Positions 10,535 through 22,180 of a stretch of DNA of 64,000 nt are shown here, piece after piece. Within the stretch, counting starts at the first letter, position 1; each line of letters opens with the position of its first letter. The notes under the pieces are model-generated. The model was not told the DNA's origin, searched no databases, and saw only the letters and a list, made by a program, of their open reading frames with translations. The translations under genes and the position numbers were made by a program. The stretch comes from Brucella sp. 21LCYQ03 (GTDB lineage: Bacteria > Pseudomonadota > Alphaproteobacteria > Rhizobiales > Rhizobiaceae), in assembly GCF_023554105.1 (NCBI RefSeq), contig NZ_JAMJWE010000016.1, forward strand, positions 20,360 to 84,359, written 5' to 3'.

Positions 10535-11095
10535 TTATCCGAGGCGAGCGGCTTTCAAAGCGTGACCCCACCATGCCAATTGATCGAGCATGTTCTTTGC
10601 CGCTTCAGCGAGATGTGGGAAATCATCCAGCGTGTTCTCTTTTTTGACCACGGCGAGATAGTCCGGGAACAGGATATGAACGCCAGTCTTGACCGACATT
10701 GAGGACATTTCAACGGCAATCATGCGGAGCTGTTCAACCGCGCGTGCACCACCAACGCCGCCATGACCGACAAAGCCCATTGGCTTCTGAATCCAGTCAC
10801 CATAATCGATGGCGTTTTTCAGAACTGCTGTCGGTGCATGATTATATTCGGCGGCAGTGAGTATATAAGCGTCGAACGCGCGGAGCTTGGTTTTCCACTT
10901 ATCCGCAGTTTCGGCCTGTGCAGTTGTCGTGGCACTATCGCCATAAAAGCCCATCGGATAATCGGCAAGATCCAGAACTTCAACGTCGAATTCAGGGCGT
11001 GCGGCTGCGACCTTCGCAATCCATTCTGCCGATACGGGCGAGAAACGCTGCTCGCGGGTGCTGCCGATAATCACAGCGACTTTTAGCTTGCTCAT
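10535..11095 (-). CDS. NADPH-dependent FMN reductase
   Basis: A 186-residue flavodoxin-fold protein. The N-terminal phosphate loop is GSTREQRFSPVSAEW and the family hallmark EYNHAPTAVLKNAIDYG is present. Such proteins reduce FMN, quinones or azo compounds in the cytosol. The start at 11095 has an AAAGGAAA site. It is divergent from an HxlR regulator 78 bp away, the usual layout for a quinone or electrophile-induced reductase controlled by that regulator. Confidence 0.9.
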   Translation of the reverse strand: MSKLKVAVIIGSTREQRFSPVSAEWIAKVAAARPEFDVEVLDLADYPMGFYGDSATTTAQAETADKWKTKLRAFDAYILTAAEYNHAPTAVLKNAIDYGDWIQKPMGFVGHGGVGGARAVEQLRMIAVEMSSMSVKTGVHILFPDYLAVVKKENTLDDFPHLAEAAKNMLDQLAWWGHALKAARLG

Positions 11096-11173
11096 GAATG
11101 TTTCCTTTTTGATGGTAACCAATGGAAACTGAGGCTATACTGGTGACTGGATATGGCGCAAGGAGGCACTTTT

Positions 11174-11572
11174 ATGAAACCCGGTGACTTCAAGGAAACC
11201 AGTGCTTGCAGGGCTGTGACCGATATTCTGTCGCGCGTGGGCGATAAGTGGACAGTTCTGGTTGTGAGCTATCTTGGCAATCGGCCAATGCGCTTTAATG
11301 AACTACGCCGCACGGTGAATGGTATTTCCCAGAAAATGCTGACAACGACGCTGCGCAATTTGGAGCGCGACGGGTTTGTCTCGCGAACCGTTTTCCCGAC
11401 TATCCCGCCCAAGGTGGAATATGAATTAACTGATCTGGGCCGAGACTTGCTGAAGCCGGTTCGTGCATTGGGCGAATGGGCCATTGCCAATGAAGCGCAT
11501 GTCATGATGGCGCGGGTGCATTACGATGCGCGGGCAAGCAGTGATGATCTGCGGGCAGAAGCGGCTGAATAG
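11174..11572 (+). CDS. HxlR family transcriptional regulator
   Basis: A 132-residue winged-helix regulator: CRAVTDILSRVGDKWTVLVV then MRFNELRRTVNGISQKMLTTTLRNLERDGFV split over the recognition helix, and the wing with PPKVEYELTDLG. The N-terminal Cys in TSACRAV sits where YodB/HypR-type members carry a redox-sensing Cys, so thiol-based control of the divergent FMN reductase is likely but inferred. ATG at 11174 with AGGAGG seven bases ahead. Confidence 0.9.
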   Translation: MKPGDFKETSACRAVTDILSRVGDKWTVLVVSYLGNRPMRFNELRRTVNGISQKMLTTTLRNLERDGFVSRTVFPTIPPKVEYELTDLGRDLLKPVRALGEWAIANEAHVMMARVHYDARASSDDLRAEAAE

Positions 11573-11600
11573 GGATCAATAAGCAAGGGGCATAAAAGTG

Positions 11601-11628
11601 GAAAGGCAGGCTTGCGCCTGCCTTTCCT
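11601..11628 (+). terminator. Terminator after the HxlR gene
   Basis: GAAAGGCAGGC/GCCTGCCTTTC hairpin with a 4-nt loop region, 28 bases past the regulator stop. The rest of the gap up to 11800 shows no gene. Confidence 0.7.
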
Positions 11629-11807
11629 GTTGCCTGAGACAAGACTTCCAAGTGCGGGGGCAAATAGGAAGTCTATCTCGTATTACACTCGCGATTGACC
11701 ATGAAAGTCGGGGAATGTAAATCAGAAAATTCTAAAATACAGGGTCTATCTACCGAAAAGCTCGATTTAGATGAATTTTCTATAAATCACAAAGAGTTAC
11801 GCAATGT

Positions 11808-11838
11808 AAAAAAGGCGACCCGAAGGCCGCCTTTTCTA
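11808..11838 (-). terminator. Intrinsic terminator of groES-groEL
   Basis: On the minus strand AAGGCGGCC-TTCG-GGTCGCCTT, a stable tetraloop hairpin with one G-U pair, is followed by six Ts, 28 bases past the groEL stop. Confidence 0.88.
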
Positions 11839-11865
11839 TAGTTCAGAGCATGTTTTATAGACTTA

Positions 11866-13536
<1,671 letters not shown>

Positions 13537-13605
13537 TTATGGTGAATTGAAATTCAGGCGGTAACTAATCTGTGGCTTCGCCGATACCGGCGCGAGCCGG
13601 AAAAA

Positions 13606-13902
13606 TTAGCCAACGATGCCCAAAATGTCGGATTCTTTCATGATCAGCAGGTCTTCGCCGCCGATCTTGACTTCTGTGCCCGACCACTTGCCGAACAGAA
13701 CCTTGTCGCCAGCCTTAACTTCGAGAGCAATCAGCTTGCCTGCTTCGTCACGAGCGCCAGCGCCAACAGCGACGATTTCGCCTTCCTGTGGCTTTTCTTT
13801 AGCGGTGTCAGGGATAATGATGCCGCCAGCAGTCTTAGCTTCCGATTCAACGCGACGAACGACGACGCGGTCATGAAGCGGGCGGAACTTGATATCAGCC
13901 AT
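13606..13902 (-). CDS. groES: Co-chaperonin GroES (10 kDa)
   Basis: A 98-residue cap of the GroEL chamber. Seen: [16 protein letters not shown], the mobile loop [19 protein letters not shown], and [20 protein letters not shown] at the end. First gene of the operon. Confidence 0.98.
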   Translation of the reverse strand: MADIKFRPLHDRVVVRRVESEAKTAGGIIIPDTAKEKPQEGEIVAVGAGARDEAGKLIALEVKAGDKVLFGKWSGTEVKIGGEDLLIMKESDILGIVG

Positions 13903-13964
13903 GGTATAACCCTTGGTGTTATAGACGTTGAACCCTGTTTACGGATCGAGCCGATCCGCGCTTG

Positions 13965-13991
13965 TTAGCACTCTGTCTGTGTGAGTGCTAA
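13965..13991 (-). promoter_or_regulatory. CIRCE operator (HrcA site) of groESL
   Basis: TTAGCACTC, nine bases, GAGTGCTAA: a perfect match to the CIRCE consensus with its 9-bp spacer. It lies just downstream of the -10 box, where HrcA binding blocks transcription until heat shock. Confidence 0.96.
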
Positions 13992-14000
13992 GCTGCCAAA

Positions 14001-14029
14001 GAGATAGAAGTGGTCCTATTCTTTGTCAA
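14001..14029 (-). promoter_or_regulatory. Sigma-70-type promoter of groESL
   Basis: Minus strand TTGACA (14029-14024), exactly 17 bases, then TATCTC (14006-14001). CIRCE starts 9 bases downstream, which fits an HrcA-controlled vegetative promoter. Confidence 0.8.
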
Positions 14030-14399
14030 GGATCGTTGCCGTTTTTTGACAAAAGCAAAAATAATTTCTGCCCAACGATGCTTTCGCGCTGTGAAAGCCC
14101 GATGGCAACGCATGTGGGGACTATAATGACGCGTAGCAAGGCAGACAGAAGAATATCGTCCAAGGCATTGCTAGGGGCGGGGTTATGGTCAGAAATCGGG
14201 CAGTTTGGTTAACGACATCTGCGCCTGTAAAGCCCTATTGGTGAAAGCCGGGATTGAACACAATCCGTTCATTTGGACGCAGAGCGGCGCAAGCGTGGTG
14301 ACAGAACCGGCTCATTCTTGTAGAGGAAACCGCATGGTGCGCTTGCGCATCGTCCGATTTAACCGGCGAGAGGCCGGACCCAGCATATTGAGGAAAACA
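14030..14399. other. Gap of 370 bases between groESL promoter and HAD gene
   Basis: I see no supported gene, RNA or repeat. The frame of the downstream HAD gene is open back to 14205, but the extra residues look unlike the family. Confidence 0.5.
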
Positions 14400-15248
14400 A
14401 TGAAGCTGCCTGAACGCCTGGACGATCTGACGGATGGATATGATGCGATCTTCTGTGATGTCTGGGGTGTTCTGCACAACGGCGAAGTGGCGTTTGCTTC
14501 TGCGGTCGCAGCACTCAAGCGTGCACGCGCTAAGGGTATCACCGTTATTCTCGTCACCAATGCACCGCGCCCCTTTGGCAGCGTGATCGCACAGATGACG
14601 CTGCTTGGCGTGCCGGAAGACGCCTACGACCGGGTTGTAACCTCCGGTGACGTCACCCGCGATCTGATTGTCGAAGGCCCTCGCAAGATTTTCCATATCG
14701 GCAGCGAGCGCGAATTGGCGATCTATGAAGGCCTCGATGTGGAACTGGTCGAAGAGTTTGAAGCTGCGGGCGTCGTCTGCACAGGGCTTTATGACGATGA
14801 AACCGAGACGCCTGAAAATTATGCGGAATTGCTCCAGCGCCTGCGCTCCCGCAATCTGCCGTTCATCTGTGCTAATCCTGATATTATGGTCGAACGCGGA
14901 CCACGCCTCATCTGGTGTGCGGGTGCAATCGCACGCGAATATGGCCAGCTCGGTGGGCGCACACTGATTGCAGGCAAGCCGCATCGTCCGATTTACGAAG
15001 CTGCATCGAAAGCCGTTGAAGAAATTCGCGGACAGGCCGTTGATAAGTCTCGCATTCTTGGTATCGGAGATGGCGTGCTAACGGATGTGAAGGGCGCTGC
15101 GGATTACGGTCTCGATGTGCTTTACATTTCGGGTGGCGTTCATGCTGCCGATTATGCGCTGGATGGTAATGTTGATCTCGACAGAATGACTGCTTTCCTG
15201 CAAAAACATGGACATTCTCCCATCGCCTCGCTTTATGCTCTTGTCTGA
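14400..15248 (+). CDS. HAD-superfamily class IIA hydrolase (TIGR01459-like)
   Basis: A 282-residue phosphatase of the NagD/class IIA type. The HAD motif I reads YDAIFCDVWGVLHNG with the nucleophile Asp, motif II is VTNAPRP, and motif III/IV is GDGVLTDVKGAADYG. Its cytosolic substrate is unknown. The start at 14400 has a GAGGAAAA site; an ATG at 14334 is less likely. Placed 27 bp ahead of ribF, a pairing seen in other alphaproteobacteria, so a link to flavin or nucleotide phosphates is possible. Confidence 0.88.
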   Translation: MKLPERLDDLTDGYDAIFCDVWGVLHNGEVAFASAVAALKRARAKGITVILVTNAPRPFGSVIAQMTLLGVPEDAYDRVVTSGDVTRDLIVEGPRKIFHIGSERELAIYEGLDVELVEEFEAAGVVCTGLYDDETETPENYAELLQRLRSRNLPFICANPDIMVERGPRLIWCAGAIAREYGQLGGRTLIAGKPHRPIYEAASKAVEEIRGQAVDKSRILGIGDGVLTDVKGAADYGLDVLYISGGVHAADYALDGNVDLDRMTAFLQKHGHSPIASLYALV

Positions 15249-15275
15249 TACCTGTTTCGAGAATCTGCTTCGACC

Positions 15276-16271
15276 ATGACAAAATCTGCTTTTCAGCGTC
15301 TTTCAGGAACAGATGCATTGCCGCTTACGCTGCGTGATTGCGTGGTGGCGATTGGCAATTTCGATGGTGTCCATCGCGGTCATCAGGCTGTGCTTGAGCG
15401 CGCGCTGGAATTGGCAGATCGGGATAATCTACCCGCAGTTGTTTTGACGTTTGAGCCGCATCCGCGCAGTTTCTTCAAGCCTGACGAGCCTATCGAACGG
15501 CTCACCGATGCGGTCGAAAAAGCGGAAATCCTTCGCTTGATGGGGTTTGATGCCGTGGTCGAGCAGCCATTTACGGCTGAGTTCTCAGGTCAGTCCGCTG
15601 AAGATTTTGTGCGTAATATCCTCGTCGATCGGCTGTATGCCAGCCGTGTCGTGACTGGTTATGATTTTCATTTCGGCAAAGGTCGGCGCGGCACACCGCA
15701 ATTTCTGGAAGAGGCCGGTCAATCATCCGGTTTTAGCGTTTCCCTAGTCGATGCATTTAGCGATGAGGGCGGCAACCTCGTTTCGTCGACGCGTGTTCGC
15801 TCGCTATTATGCGCTGGCGAAGTATCAGAGGCGGCAGGCCTGCTTGGCTATCGTTATCGCGTGAGTGGCGAAGTCATTCATGGTCAGAAGCTTGGCCGCA
15901 CCCTTGGTTTTCCGACTGCCAATATGGTGATCGACGATCATGTCAGCCTGAAACATGGTATTTATGCAGTCAGATTCCGCAGAGCTGATGGCGTGCTGCA
16001 TGATGGTGTTGCGAGCTTTGGCCGACGTCCAACAGTGGCAAGCGATGGAAAGCCGCTGCTTGAAACCTTTGTTTTCGATTTCACTGGCGATCTCTATGGA
16101 GAAATCGTTGAAGTGTCGTTCTTCGGCTATTTGCGCGGTGAAGTGAAATTCGATGGTCTGGATCCGCTGATTGCGCAGATGAAACGCGACGAAGAAGAAT
16201 CACGAGCGATTTTGGCGAGTGCAAAACCTTTGTCAGAACTGGATCGACTTCTGTCATTTCCGGCATATTAG
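15276..16271 (+). CDS. ribF: Bifunctional riboflavin kinase / FAD synthetase
   Basis: A 331-residue enzyme making FMN and then FAD. The N-terminal adenylyltransferase domain has AIGNFDGVHRGHQAVL (HxGH-like nucleotide site) and TFEPHPRSFF; VTGYDFHFGKGRRG and STRVRSLL follow. The C-terminal riboflavin kinase domain has GRTLGFPTANM and GVASFGRRPTV. Full length with cytosolic location. Confidence 0.95.
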   Translation: MTKSAFQRLSGTDALPLTLRDCVVAIGNFDGVHRGHQAVLERALELADRDNLPAVVLTFEPHPRSFFKPDEPIERLTDAVEKAEILRLMGFDAVVEQPFTAEFSGQSAEDFVRNILVDRLYASRVVTGYDFHFGKGRRGTPQFLEEAGQSSGFSVSLVDAFSDEGGNLVSSTRVRSLLCAGEVSEAAGLLGYRYRVSGEVIHGQKLGRTLGFPTANMVIDDHVSLKHGIYAVRFRRADGVLHDGVASFGRRPTVASDGKPLLETFVFDFTGDLYGEIVEVSFFGYLRGEVKFDGLDPLIAQMKRDEEESRAILASAKPLSELDRLLSFPAY

Positions 16272-16402
16272 TGTTTACTTGCAACACTTGGATAAAGATG
16301 TGCTGATGTTTCTACCTCTGATTTAAGTTTAATTTTACATATTCCGTTCAACAGTAATAAATATCCCTAAATTTTATGGGGAACTGTTTTTCGGAGTTTC
16401 AT

Positions 16403-17248
16403 GTGACGCGTATTGTCTCTCTCGCCTTTGTTACAGGCGCCGCATTGTTCGTTGGTCCTCTTTCGGTCATTGCCGCAGATATGCAGCAGACAGATGTTTA
16501 TGCGACTCAGGAAGTGAAGCCTGCCCGCAAATATCCATGGTCGGGCGACTGGTATCTCAAGGTCGGCGCAGCCGGAATGATTGCGCCAAAGTTTGAGGGG
16601 TCCGATAAATATCGCTTTTCAGCGCAGCCACTTATTTCGCTCGGCCGTCAGGGTGAAGCAGAACGCTTTTCCTCGAGAAACGATAATGCGTCGTTTGCAT
16701 TCATTGATACAAAGCATTTCCGTGCGGGTGCTGCTGGCAAGCTGATGTTTAAGCGCGATACCGATATTGATGGTATCAAGGAAACAAAGTTCGGCGGTGA
16801 AGCCGGTGGCTTCGTTGATGTCTATCCAACTGACTGGCTGCGTTTCCGTGGCGAAGTGCGTCATGGTATTCGTGCGCATAAGGGCTTCGTTGCAGATATT
16901 GCCGCTGATGCGTTTTATGACGTGACGCCAGTTGTGCGCGTTTCGGCTGGACCGCGCGCGACCTTTGCTTCCAAAGATTATATGCGCACCTATTATGGTG
17001 TGACGGCAGAAGAAGCTGTGGCTTCTGGTCTGAAGGAATATCGTCCGGGCGGCGGCTGGGAATCAGTCGGCGTTGGCGGTGCTGTGACCTGGCGGGCAAC
17101 AGACAAGATCGATACCAGTCTTTTTGGCGAATATAGCCGTCTTCAAGACAAAGCCAAAAACTCCAGCATCGTGAAAGAACATGGTTCGCCGAACCAGTTC
17201 ACCGTCGGCGTGTCGGCGACTTATCGTTTCGATTTCTCGCTGGATTGA
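16403..17248 (+). CDS. MipA/OmpV family outer-membrane protein
   Basis: About 281 residues with a signal peptide (to about 23, ending VIAA) and a beta-rich remainder: GDWYLKVGAAGMIAPKFEG at the start of the barrel, alternating hydrophobic strands, and a C-terminal aromatic end TYRFDFSLD as in barrel proteins. The family includes MltA-interacting MipA and OmpV. I prefer the GTG at 16403, which has GGAG seven bases upstream; an ATG at 16376 would prepend nine residues before the signal peptide. Confidence 0.85.
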   Translation: MTRIVSLAFVTGAALFVGPLSVIAADMQQTDVYATQEVKPARKYPWSGDWYLKVGAAGMIAPKFEGSDKYRFSAQPLISLGRQGEAERFSSRNDNASFAFIDTKHFRAGAAGKLMFKRDTDIDGIKETKFGGEAGGFVDVYPTDWLRFRGEVRHGIRAHKGFVADIAADAFYDVTPVVRVSAGPRATFASKDYMRTYYGVTAEEAVASGLKEYRPGGGWESVGVGGAVTWRATDKIDTSLFGEYSRLQDKAKNSSIVKEHGSPNQFTVGVSATYRFDFSLD

Positions 17249-17295
17249 TCAAACCAAGTCAATCTGTAAAGTTTTCAATCTGTGAAGTTTATTGG

Positions 17296-17330
17296 GGCAG
17301 GGCTGCAAGTTTATTGCGCCCTGCCTCTTT
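17296..17330 (+). terminator. Terminator of the MipA/OmpV gene
   Basis: GGCAGGGC/GCCCTGCC with an inner GCAA/TTGC pairing, then TCTTTATT, 48 bases after the stop. Confidence 0.75.
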
Positions 17331-17410
17331 ATTCCTGCGGAGGTCATTGCTAAAAGCGTGTCCATGATGACGGATTTTCGGCATATTATTGCGGCCATAC
17401 GAATTATTGG

Positions 17411-17540
17411 CCCGGCCTTCCTTTAAGCCTTAATGGCGCTGCTTGATGCAGCGCATGGCAGGAAGGTCCGGGAACGGCCTGCTGCGCCTTGCAGCTTTAC
17501 TTTATTTCCAAGCATCTCACCCGCTATGTTTCCGTGCGGG
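17411..17540 (+). promoter_or_regulatory. Structured 5' leader of ileS
   Basis: CCCGG-CCTTCCT (17411-17422) pairs with AGGAAGG-T-CCGGG (17460-17472), a 12-bp stem with one bulged base. It encloses a perfect inner hairpin GCGCTGC/GCAGCGC (17436-17454). A further hairpin CCCGC/GCGGG (17520-17540) ends 19 bases before the ileS start. No T-box sequence is visible and no T run follows. A cis-acting RNA or a palindromic element are both possible. Confidence 0.5.
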
Positions 17541-17559
17541 ATTACAGGCAAATGATCAA

Positions 17560-20475
17560 ATGACCGATACGACCGCCAAGATCGATTATTCCAAGACGCT
17601 CAATCTTCCGCAGACCGAGTTTCCGATGCGCGCAGGCTTGCCAGCACGCGAGCCGCTTTTTGTGCAGCGCTGGGAGGAAATGAACCTCTATAAGAAGCTA
17701 CGCGAAGATGCGAAAGACCGTCCGCTTTATGTTCTGCATGATGGTCCTCCATATGCAAACGGCAATATCCATATCGGTCATGCGCTGAACAAGATCCTTA
17801 AGGACGTCATCACGCGCTCGTTCCAGATGCGCGGTTTCAACTCGAATTATGTTCCGGGCTGGGATTGTCACGGCCTGCCGATCGAGTGGAAGATCGAAGA
17901 AAAATACCGTGCGCAGGGCAAGAACAAGGACGAAGTCGCAATCAACGAATTCCGTAAGGAATGCCGTGAATTTGCTGGAAGCTGGATCAAGGTTCAGGCG
18001 GAAGAATTCAAGCGCCTTGCAATCTGTGGCGATTTTGAAAATCCATACACGACGATGAACTTCCATTCGGAAGCGCGCATTGCTGGCGAGTTGCTCAAGT
18101 TCGCAGCCTCCGGTCAGCTTTATCGTGGTTCCAAGCCAGTCATGTGGTCGGTGGTTGAACGCACCGCGCTGGCAGAAGCGGAAGTTGAGTATCACGACAT
18201 TGAGTCGGATATGATCTGGGTGAAATTCCCTGTTGCAGGCACGAATGATCTTTCCGGCAGCTCTGTCGTGATCTGGACGACGACTCCATGGACCATTCCG
18301 GGCAACCGCGCGGTTTCTTATTCCAATCGCGTTGCTTATGGCCTTTACGAAGTTGTTGCTGCTGAAAATGATTTTGGCCCACAGGCTGGTGAAAAGCTGA
18401 TCTTCGGCGATAAGCTCGCTGAAGAATGCGCAAAGAAGGCCAAGCTTGAATTCAAGCGTTTGCGTGATGTGTCGTTTGAAGAGCTAGGTGCTGTCGCACT
18501 CCATCATCCGCTGAAAGGCTTTGCCTGTGGATATGAGTTTGTGATTCCATTGATCTCGGGTGATCACGTTACTGACGATGCCGGTACAGGTTTCGTTCAC
18601 ACAGCTCCAAGTCATGGTCGCGAAGACTTTGAAGCATGGATGGATGCAGCGCGCGAACTCGAAGCGCGTGGCATTGATGCAAGCATCCCGTTCCCGGTTG
18701 GCGATGACGGCTATTACACCAAGGACACGCCGGGCTTTGGTCCTGATCGTGAAGGCGGTCCTGCACGTGTTATCGACGATAACGGCAAAAAAGGCGATGC
18801 GAACGAATCTGTTATCAAGCAGCTGATTGCGCATAACAATCTGTTTGCGCGCGGTCGTCTCAAGCATTCTTATCCGCATTCGTGGCGCTCGAAGAAGCCG
18901 ATCATCTATCGCAACACGCCGCAGTGGTTTGTCTATATGGACAAGAACCTTGGCGACGGCACCACGCTGCGCTCGCGTTCGCTGAAAGCGATTGAAGAAA
19001 CCCGCTTCGTGCCTGCTGCAGGTCAGACACGTCTGCGCGCAATGATCGAAGGCCGCCCGGATTGGGTGCTGTCGCGCCAGCGTGCATGGGGCGTGCCGAT
19101 CTGCGTGTTTGCCGATGAAGAAGGCAATATCCTGCAAGACGATGCCGTCAATAAACGCATTCTTGAAGCTTTCGAGGAAGAAGGCGCGGACGCATGGTTT
19201 GCCGATGGTGCGCGTGAGCGTTTCCTTGGCAATCGCGCCGGTGAAAGCTGGACGCAGGTTCGCGATATTCTCGACGTTTGGTTCGACTCGGGTTCGACGC
19301 ACACATTCACGCTGGAAGATCGTCCGGACATGAAATGGCCTGCTGATGTGTACCTTGAAGGCTCGGATCAGCATCGCGGCTGGTTCCACTCGTCGCTGCT
19401 GGAAAGCTGCGGAACGCGTGGCCGTGCACCTTACAATGCTGTTGTTACCCATGGTTTTACTATGGATGAGAACGGCAAGAAGATGTCGAAGTCGCTCGGC
19501 AACACTGTGACACCACAGGACGTCATCAAGGATTCTGGCGCCGATATTCTGCGTCTTTGGGTTATGACGACCGACTATTGGGAAGATCAGCGTCTCGGCA
19601 AGAGCATCATTCAGACCAACATCGACGCTTATCGCAAGCTGCGTAACACAATCCGCTGGATGCTTGGCACGCTTGCCCATGATGAAGGCGAAACGCTGCC
19701 GCATGCCGATCTGCCTGAGCTTGAGCGTCTGATGCTGCACCGCTTGGCAGAACTCGATGAAGTCGTTCGTTCTGGCTATGACGCGTTTGATTTCAAGCGG
19801 ATCGCCCGCGCACTGATCGATTTCATGAATGTCGAACTCTCGGCTTTCTATTTCGACATTCGCAAAGACGCGCTTTATTGCGATGCGCCGTCCAGCGTTC
19901 GCCGCAAGGCAGCACTTCAGACAGTTCGTGCGATCTTTGATCGTGTGACGACATGGCTTGCACCAATGCTGCCTTTCACCACGGAAGAAGCATGGCTTGA
20001 TCGCTATCCGAACGCGGCTTCGGTGCATCTGGAGCAGTTCCGCGAAATTCCATCGGAATGGCGCGATGATCTGTTGGCTGAAAAATGGCGCAAGGTTCGC
20101 AACGTCCGTCGCGTTGTCACTGGCGCTCTGGAACTTGAACGTGCCGACAAGCGCATCGGATCTTCGCTCGAAGCCGCGCCAGTCGTTTACATCGCAGACA
20201 AGAGCCTTGCCGATTCGCTTGAAGGTCTGGATTTCGCTGAAATCTGCATCACAAGCGATATTTCGGTGAGTGATGCAGCAGGTCCTGAAGGCGCATTCAC
20301 GCTGGATGACGTTAAAGGCGTGGCCGTTGTTCCTGTTCGCGCTGAGGGTGAGAAGTGCGCGCGTTCGTGGCGTTATACAACGGATGTGGGTTCCGACTCG
20401 GAATTCCCGGAAGTTTCGGCCCGTGATGCGGCTGCCTTGCATGAACTGAAAGCTCTCGGTAAGCTTTCTGCATAA
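17560..20475 (+). CDS. ileS: Isoleucyl-tRNA synthetase
   Basis: A 971-residue class I synthetase. The HIGH motif is in [14 protein letters not shown], the catalytic core has [14 protein letters not shown], the CP1 editing domain has [13 protein letters not shown] and [15 protein letters not shown], and KMSKS is in [10 protein letters not shown]. The anticodon-binding domain ends the protein; there is no C-terminal Cys zinc finger, as in several alphaproteobacteria. The ATG at 17560 ([10 protein letters not shown]) fits the family start. Confidence 0.95.
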   Translation: MTDTTAKIDYSKTLNLPQTEFPMRAGLPAREPLFVQRWEEMNLYKKLREDAKDRPLYVLHDGPPYANGNIHIGHALNKILKDVITRSFQMRGFNSNYVPGWDCHGLPIEWKIEEKYRAQGKNKDEVAINEFRKECREFAGSWIKVQAEEFKRLAICGDFENPYTTMNFHSEARIAGELLKFAASGQLYRGSKPVMWSVVERTALAEAEVEYHDIESDMIWVKFPVAGTNDLSGSSVVIWTTTPWTIPGNRAVSYSNRVAYGLYEVVAAENDFGPQAGEKLIFGDKLAEECAKKAKLEFKRLRDVSFEELGAVALHHPLKGFACGYEFVIPLISGDHVTDDAGTGFVHTAPSHGREDFEAWMDAARELEARGIDASIPFPVGDDGYYTKDTPGFGPDREGGPARVIDDNGKKGDANESVIKQLIAHNNLFARGRLKHSYPHSWRSKKPIIYRNTPQWFVYMDKNLGDGTTLRSRSLKAIEETRFVPAAGQTRLRAMIEGRPDWVLSRQRAWGVPICVFADEEGNILQDDAVNKRILEAFEEEGADAWFADGARERFLGNRAGESWTQVRDILDVWFDSGSTHTFTLEDRPDMKWPADVYLEGSDQHRGWFHSSLLESCGTRGRAPYNAVVTHGFTMDENGKKMSKSLGNTVTPQDVIKDSGADILRLWVMTTDYWEDQRLGKSIIQTNIDAYRKLRNTIRWMLGTLAHDEGETLPHADLPELERLMLHRLAELDEVVRSGYDAFDFKRIARALIDFMNVELSAFYFDIRKDALYCDAPSSVRRKAALQTVRAIFDRVTTWLAPMLPFTTEEAWLDRYPNAASVHLEQFREIPSEWRDDLLAEKWRKVRNVRRVVTGALELERADKRIGSSLEAAPVVYIADKSLADSLEGLDFAEICITSDISVSDAAGPEGAFTLDDVKGVAVVPVRAEGEKCARSWRYTTDVGSDSEFPEVSARDAAALHELKALGKLSA

Positions 20476-20480
20476 TAATC

Positions 20481-20516
20481 AAAAGCCCGGTTACCACGAT
20501 TGGTTCCGGGCTTTTT
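20481..20516 (+). terminator. Intrinsic terminator of ileS
   Basis: AAAGCCCGG pairs with CCGGGCTTT and is followed by Ts, 5 bases beyond the stop. Confidence 0.88.
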
Positions 20517-20717
20517 CGCTATAAGGCTTGCTTTATAACGTGAGGACATGGTGAAATAGCGGTTAATATCGCGATTGCCCGTAGAGATGGTCTCATGTAA
20601 AAGGCTGTCTTTGAGATAAACTTGCAATCTGCCTTGGAGTTGCCGGTTTTCTGAGGCAGAGGAGTGAAAGCTTCTCTCACAAAGAGAAAATCGACAGGCG
20701 TAAAAGAAGTGGCGCTA

Positions 20718-21389
20718 ATGAAGATTGAAGGACGAGTTCTGGTTTTGATGACGGCAGTTGCGGGTCTCGCACTGTCGGGTTGCGTGTCGTCGCCGACCTA
20801 CGGTACCGACAAAACCGCGGGTGCGCAGCTTCTTGACGATATGTCGAATATGGCAAGCTTCGGTCAGGGCAAGAGCAAAGAGCGTATTAATTATAAGCCG
20901 CGTCCTGATCTTGTGCGTCCAGCACAGGGCGACAAGGGTTTGCTGCCTGCACCGCAGGAAAGTGTTGCAAGCGCCGGTGATCCTGCTTGGCCGGAATCGC
21001 CTGAAGAACGCCGCAAGCGTCTTCGCGATGAGATTACTGCGAACCGCGACAATCCGAATTTTGTTTCTCCAATTGATCAGGATGTCGCGGTCGCCTCTAA
21101 TGCAAGGCAGTTGCCAGGCGGTAACAGTCGTCGCGAAGAGTTCGAAACACGCACCCCGACCGCTGATCCTGCACGTATTGCAGAGTTGAAGAAGGCACGC
21201 GAGCAGCAGGCTCAGGGTTCTTCTTCGACGCGTAAATATTTGAGTGAGCCGCCTTTGGCTTATCGTGAGCCAGCATCGTCTGCTACGGCAGGTGAACTGG
21301 GGCAGGATGAAGCGCAGAAGGAACGTGAGCGCAAGAAAGCCGCTGGTGGCGGCGGCAAGAGCTGGCGTGATATGCTGCCTTGGAATTAA
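20718..21389 (+). CDS. Putative lipoprotein of unknown function
   Basis: A 223-residue protein with a lipoprotein signal peptide and lipobox LSGC (Cys 22). The mature part is hydrophilic and Pro/Arg/Glu rich (about residues 60-220), with a KERERKKAAGGGGKSW stretch near the end, so probably disordered or periplasmic-spanning. I do not recognise a domain. The ATG at 20718 gives a normal signal peptide; a GTG at 20664 would spoil it. Confidence 0.75.
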   Translation: MKIEGRVLVLMTAVAGLALSGCVSSPTYGTDKTAGAQLLDDMSNMASFGQGKSKERINYKPRPDLVRPAQGDKGLLPAPQESVASAGDPAWPESPEERRKRLRDEITANRDNPNFVSPIDQDVAVASNARQLPGGNSRREEFETRTPTADPARIAELKKAREQQAQGSSSTRKYLSEPPLAYREPASSATAGELGQDEAQKERERKKAAGGGGKSWRDMLPWN

Positions 21390-21420
21390 TGATTTAAAAT
21401 ACTCTTGATAATTATTTAAT

Positions 21421-21453
21421 CAGTCGAAAGATTAATCTTTCGGCTGATTTTTT
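21421..21453 (+). terminator. Terminator of the lipoprotein gene
   Basis: CAGTCGAAAGATT pairs with AATCTTTCGGCTG (one G-T) with almost no loop, then a TTTTTT run. Confidence 0.8.
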
Positions 21454-21613
21454 ATGCAGAAAATACTGTCATTTTTGCGTCACATTTAATCTGGGTATTC
21501 TGTAATATTAATTATTTTTAATGTTGGTTGTTCTGAACAATATTTGATTTCAATCAACGAACATATTCTGTCAGAGCGTAATCTGCTTCTTTTCGGAATG
21601 TAAGGTGCTTATT

Positions 21614-22174
21614 ATGATTAGATCAAAACCTATTTGGGACACTCCAAATGGTTACGGCTTGGTCAGCCGTTACCTGCACTGGCTTATGGCCGTGCTTTTT
21701 GTCTGGCAGTTCATTTCAACGATCCTTCGTTTTTTTGTGAAGGATGTTCCGGTCTATAATTTCATCTGGCCAACGCATTCTCAGGTGGGGTTTGCGTTAT
21801 TGCTGCTGGTTCTTGTCAGAGGTGTGTGGGGACTGCTTAATATTTCCAAGCGCCCGCATAAGGCCGGTTTGAGCGGTAAGCTCGCAGGTCTTGGGCATCT
21901 GGTCATCTATGCACTGATGTTCGTCGTTCCAGCACTTGCACTGCTGCGTACTTACGGCAATGGCCGTGGGTTTACATTTCTCGGGATGGAGATTTTTGCG
22001 AAAACCGGTGTTCAGGATGCAGCTTTAACTGCTCCCGGCAATGCTGCACATGGCCTGTTGGGCTGGGTGTTGCTGGCCGTGATTGCTGGTCATGTGATTA
22101 TGGCGCTGCTTCATCATTTCGTGCTGCGTGATAACACATTGCGTCATATGACAGGGCATCGTGTAACCAATTAA
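21614..22174 (+). CDS. Cytochrome b561
   Basis: A 186-residue inner-membrane protein with four hydrophobic segments. The conserved start RYLHWLMAVLF holds a haem-ligand His, SQVGFALLLLVLVRG follows, and AAHGLLGWVLLAVIAGHVIMALLHH carries further His ligands in segment 4. CybB-type cytochromes pass electrons from quinol, for example to oxygen species. ATG at 21614 with AAGG upstream. Confidence 0.9.
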   Translation: MIRSKPIWDTPNGYGLVSRYLHWLMAVLFVWQFISTILRFFVKDVPVYNFIWPTHSQVGFALLLLVLVRGVWGLLNISKRPHKAGLSGKLAGLGHLVIYALMFVVPALALLRTYGNGRGFTFLGMEIFAKTGVQDAALTAPGNAAHGLLGWVLLAVIAGHVIMALLHHFVLRDNTLRHMTGHRVTN

Positions 22175-22180
22175 GTTGGT

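Larger units (their letters stand above)
17249..17559 (+). other. Gap of 311 bases: mipA terminator and structured ileS leader
   Basis: It contains a terminator (17296-17330) and, from 17411, a folded leader before ileS. The ileS frame stays open back to 17443, but that stretch is the hairpin DNA and does not look like synthetase sequence. Confidence 0.6.

Noticed and set aside
14205..14399. N-terminal extension of the HAD hydrolase
   Set aside because: Extra 65 residues lack family resemblance; a good ribosome site precedes the ATG at 14400.
17411..17540. T-box leader for ileS
   Set aside because: No T-box core sequence and no antiterminator/terminator pair with a T run.
18484..20442. 652-residue frame antisense to ileS
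   Set aside because: Mirror of a strongly biased coding sequence; composition and lack of motifs mark it as a shadow.
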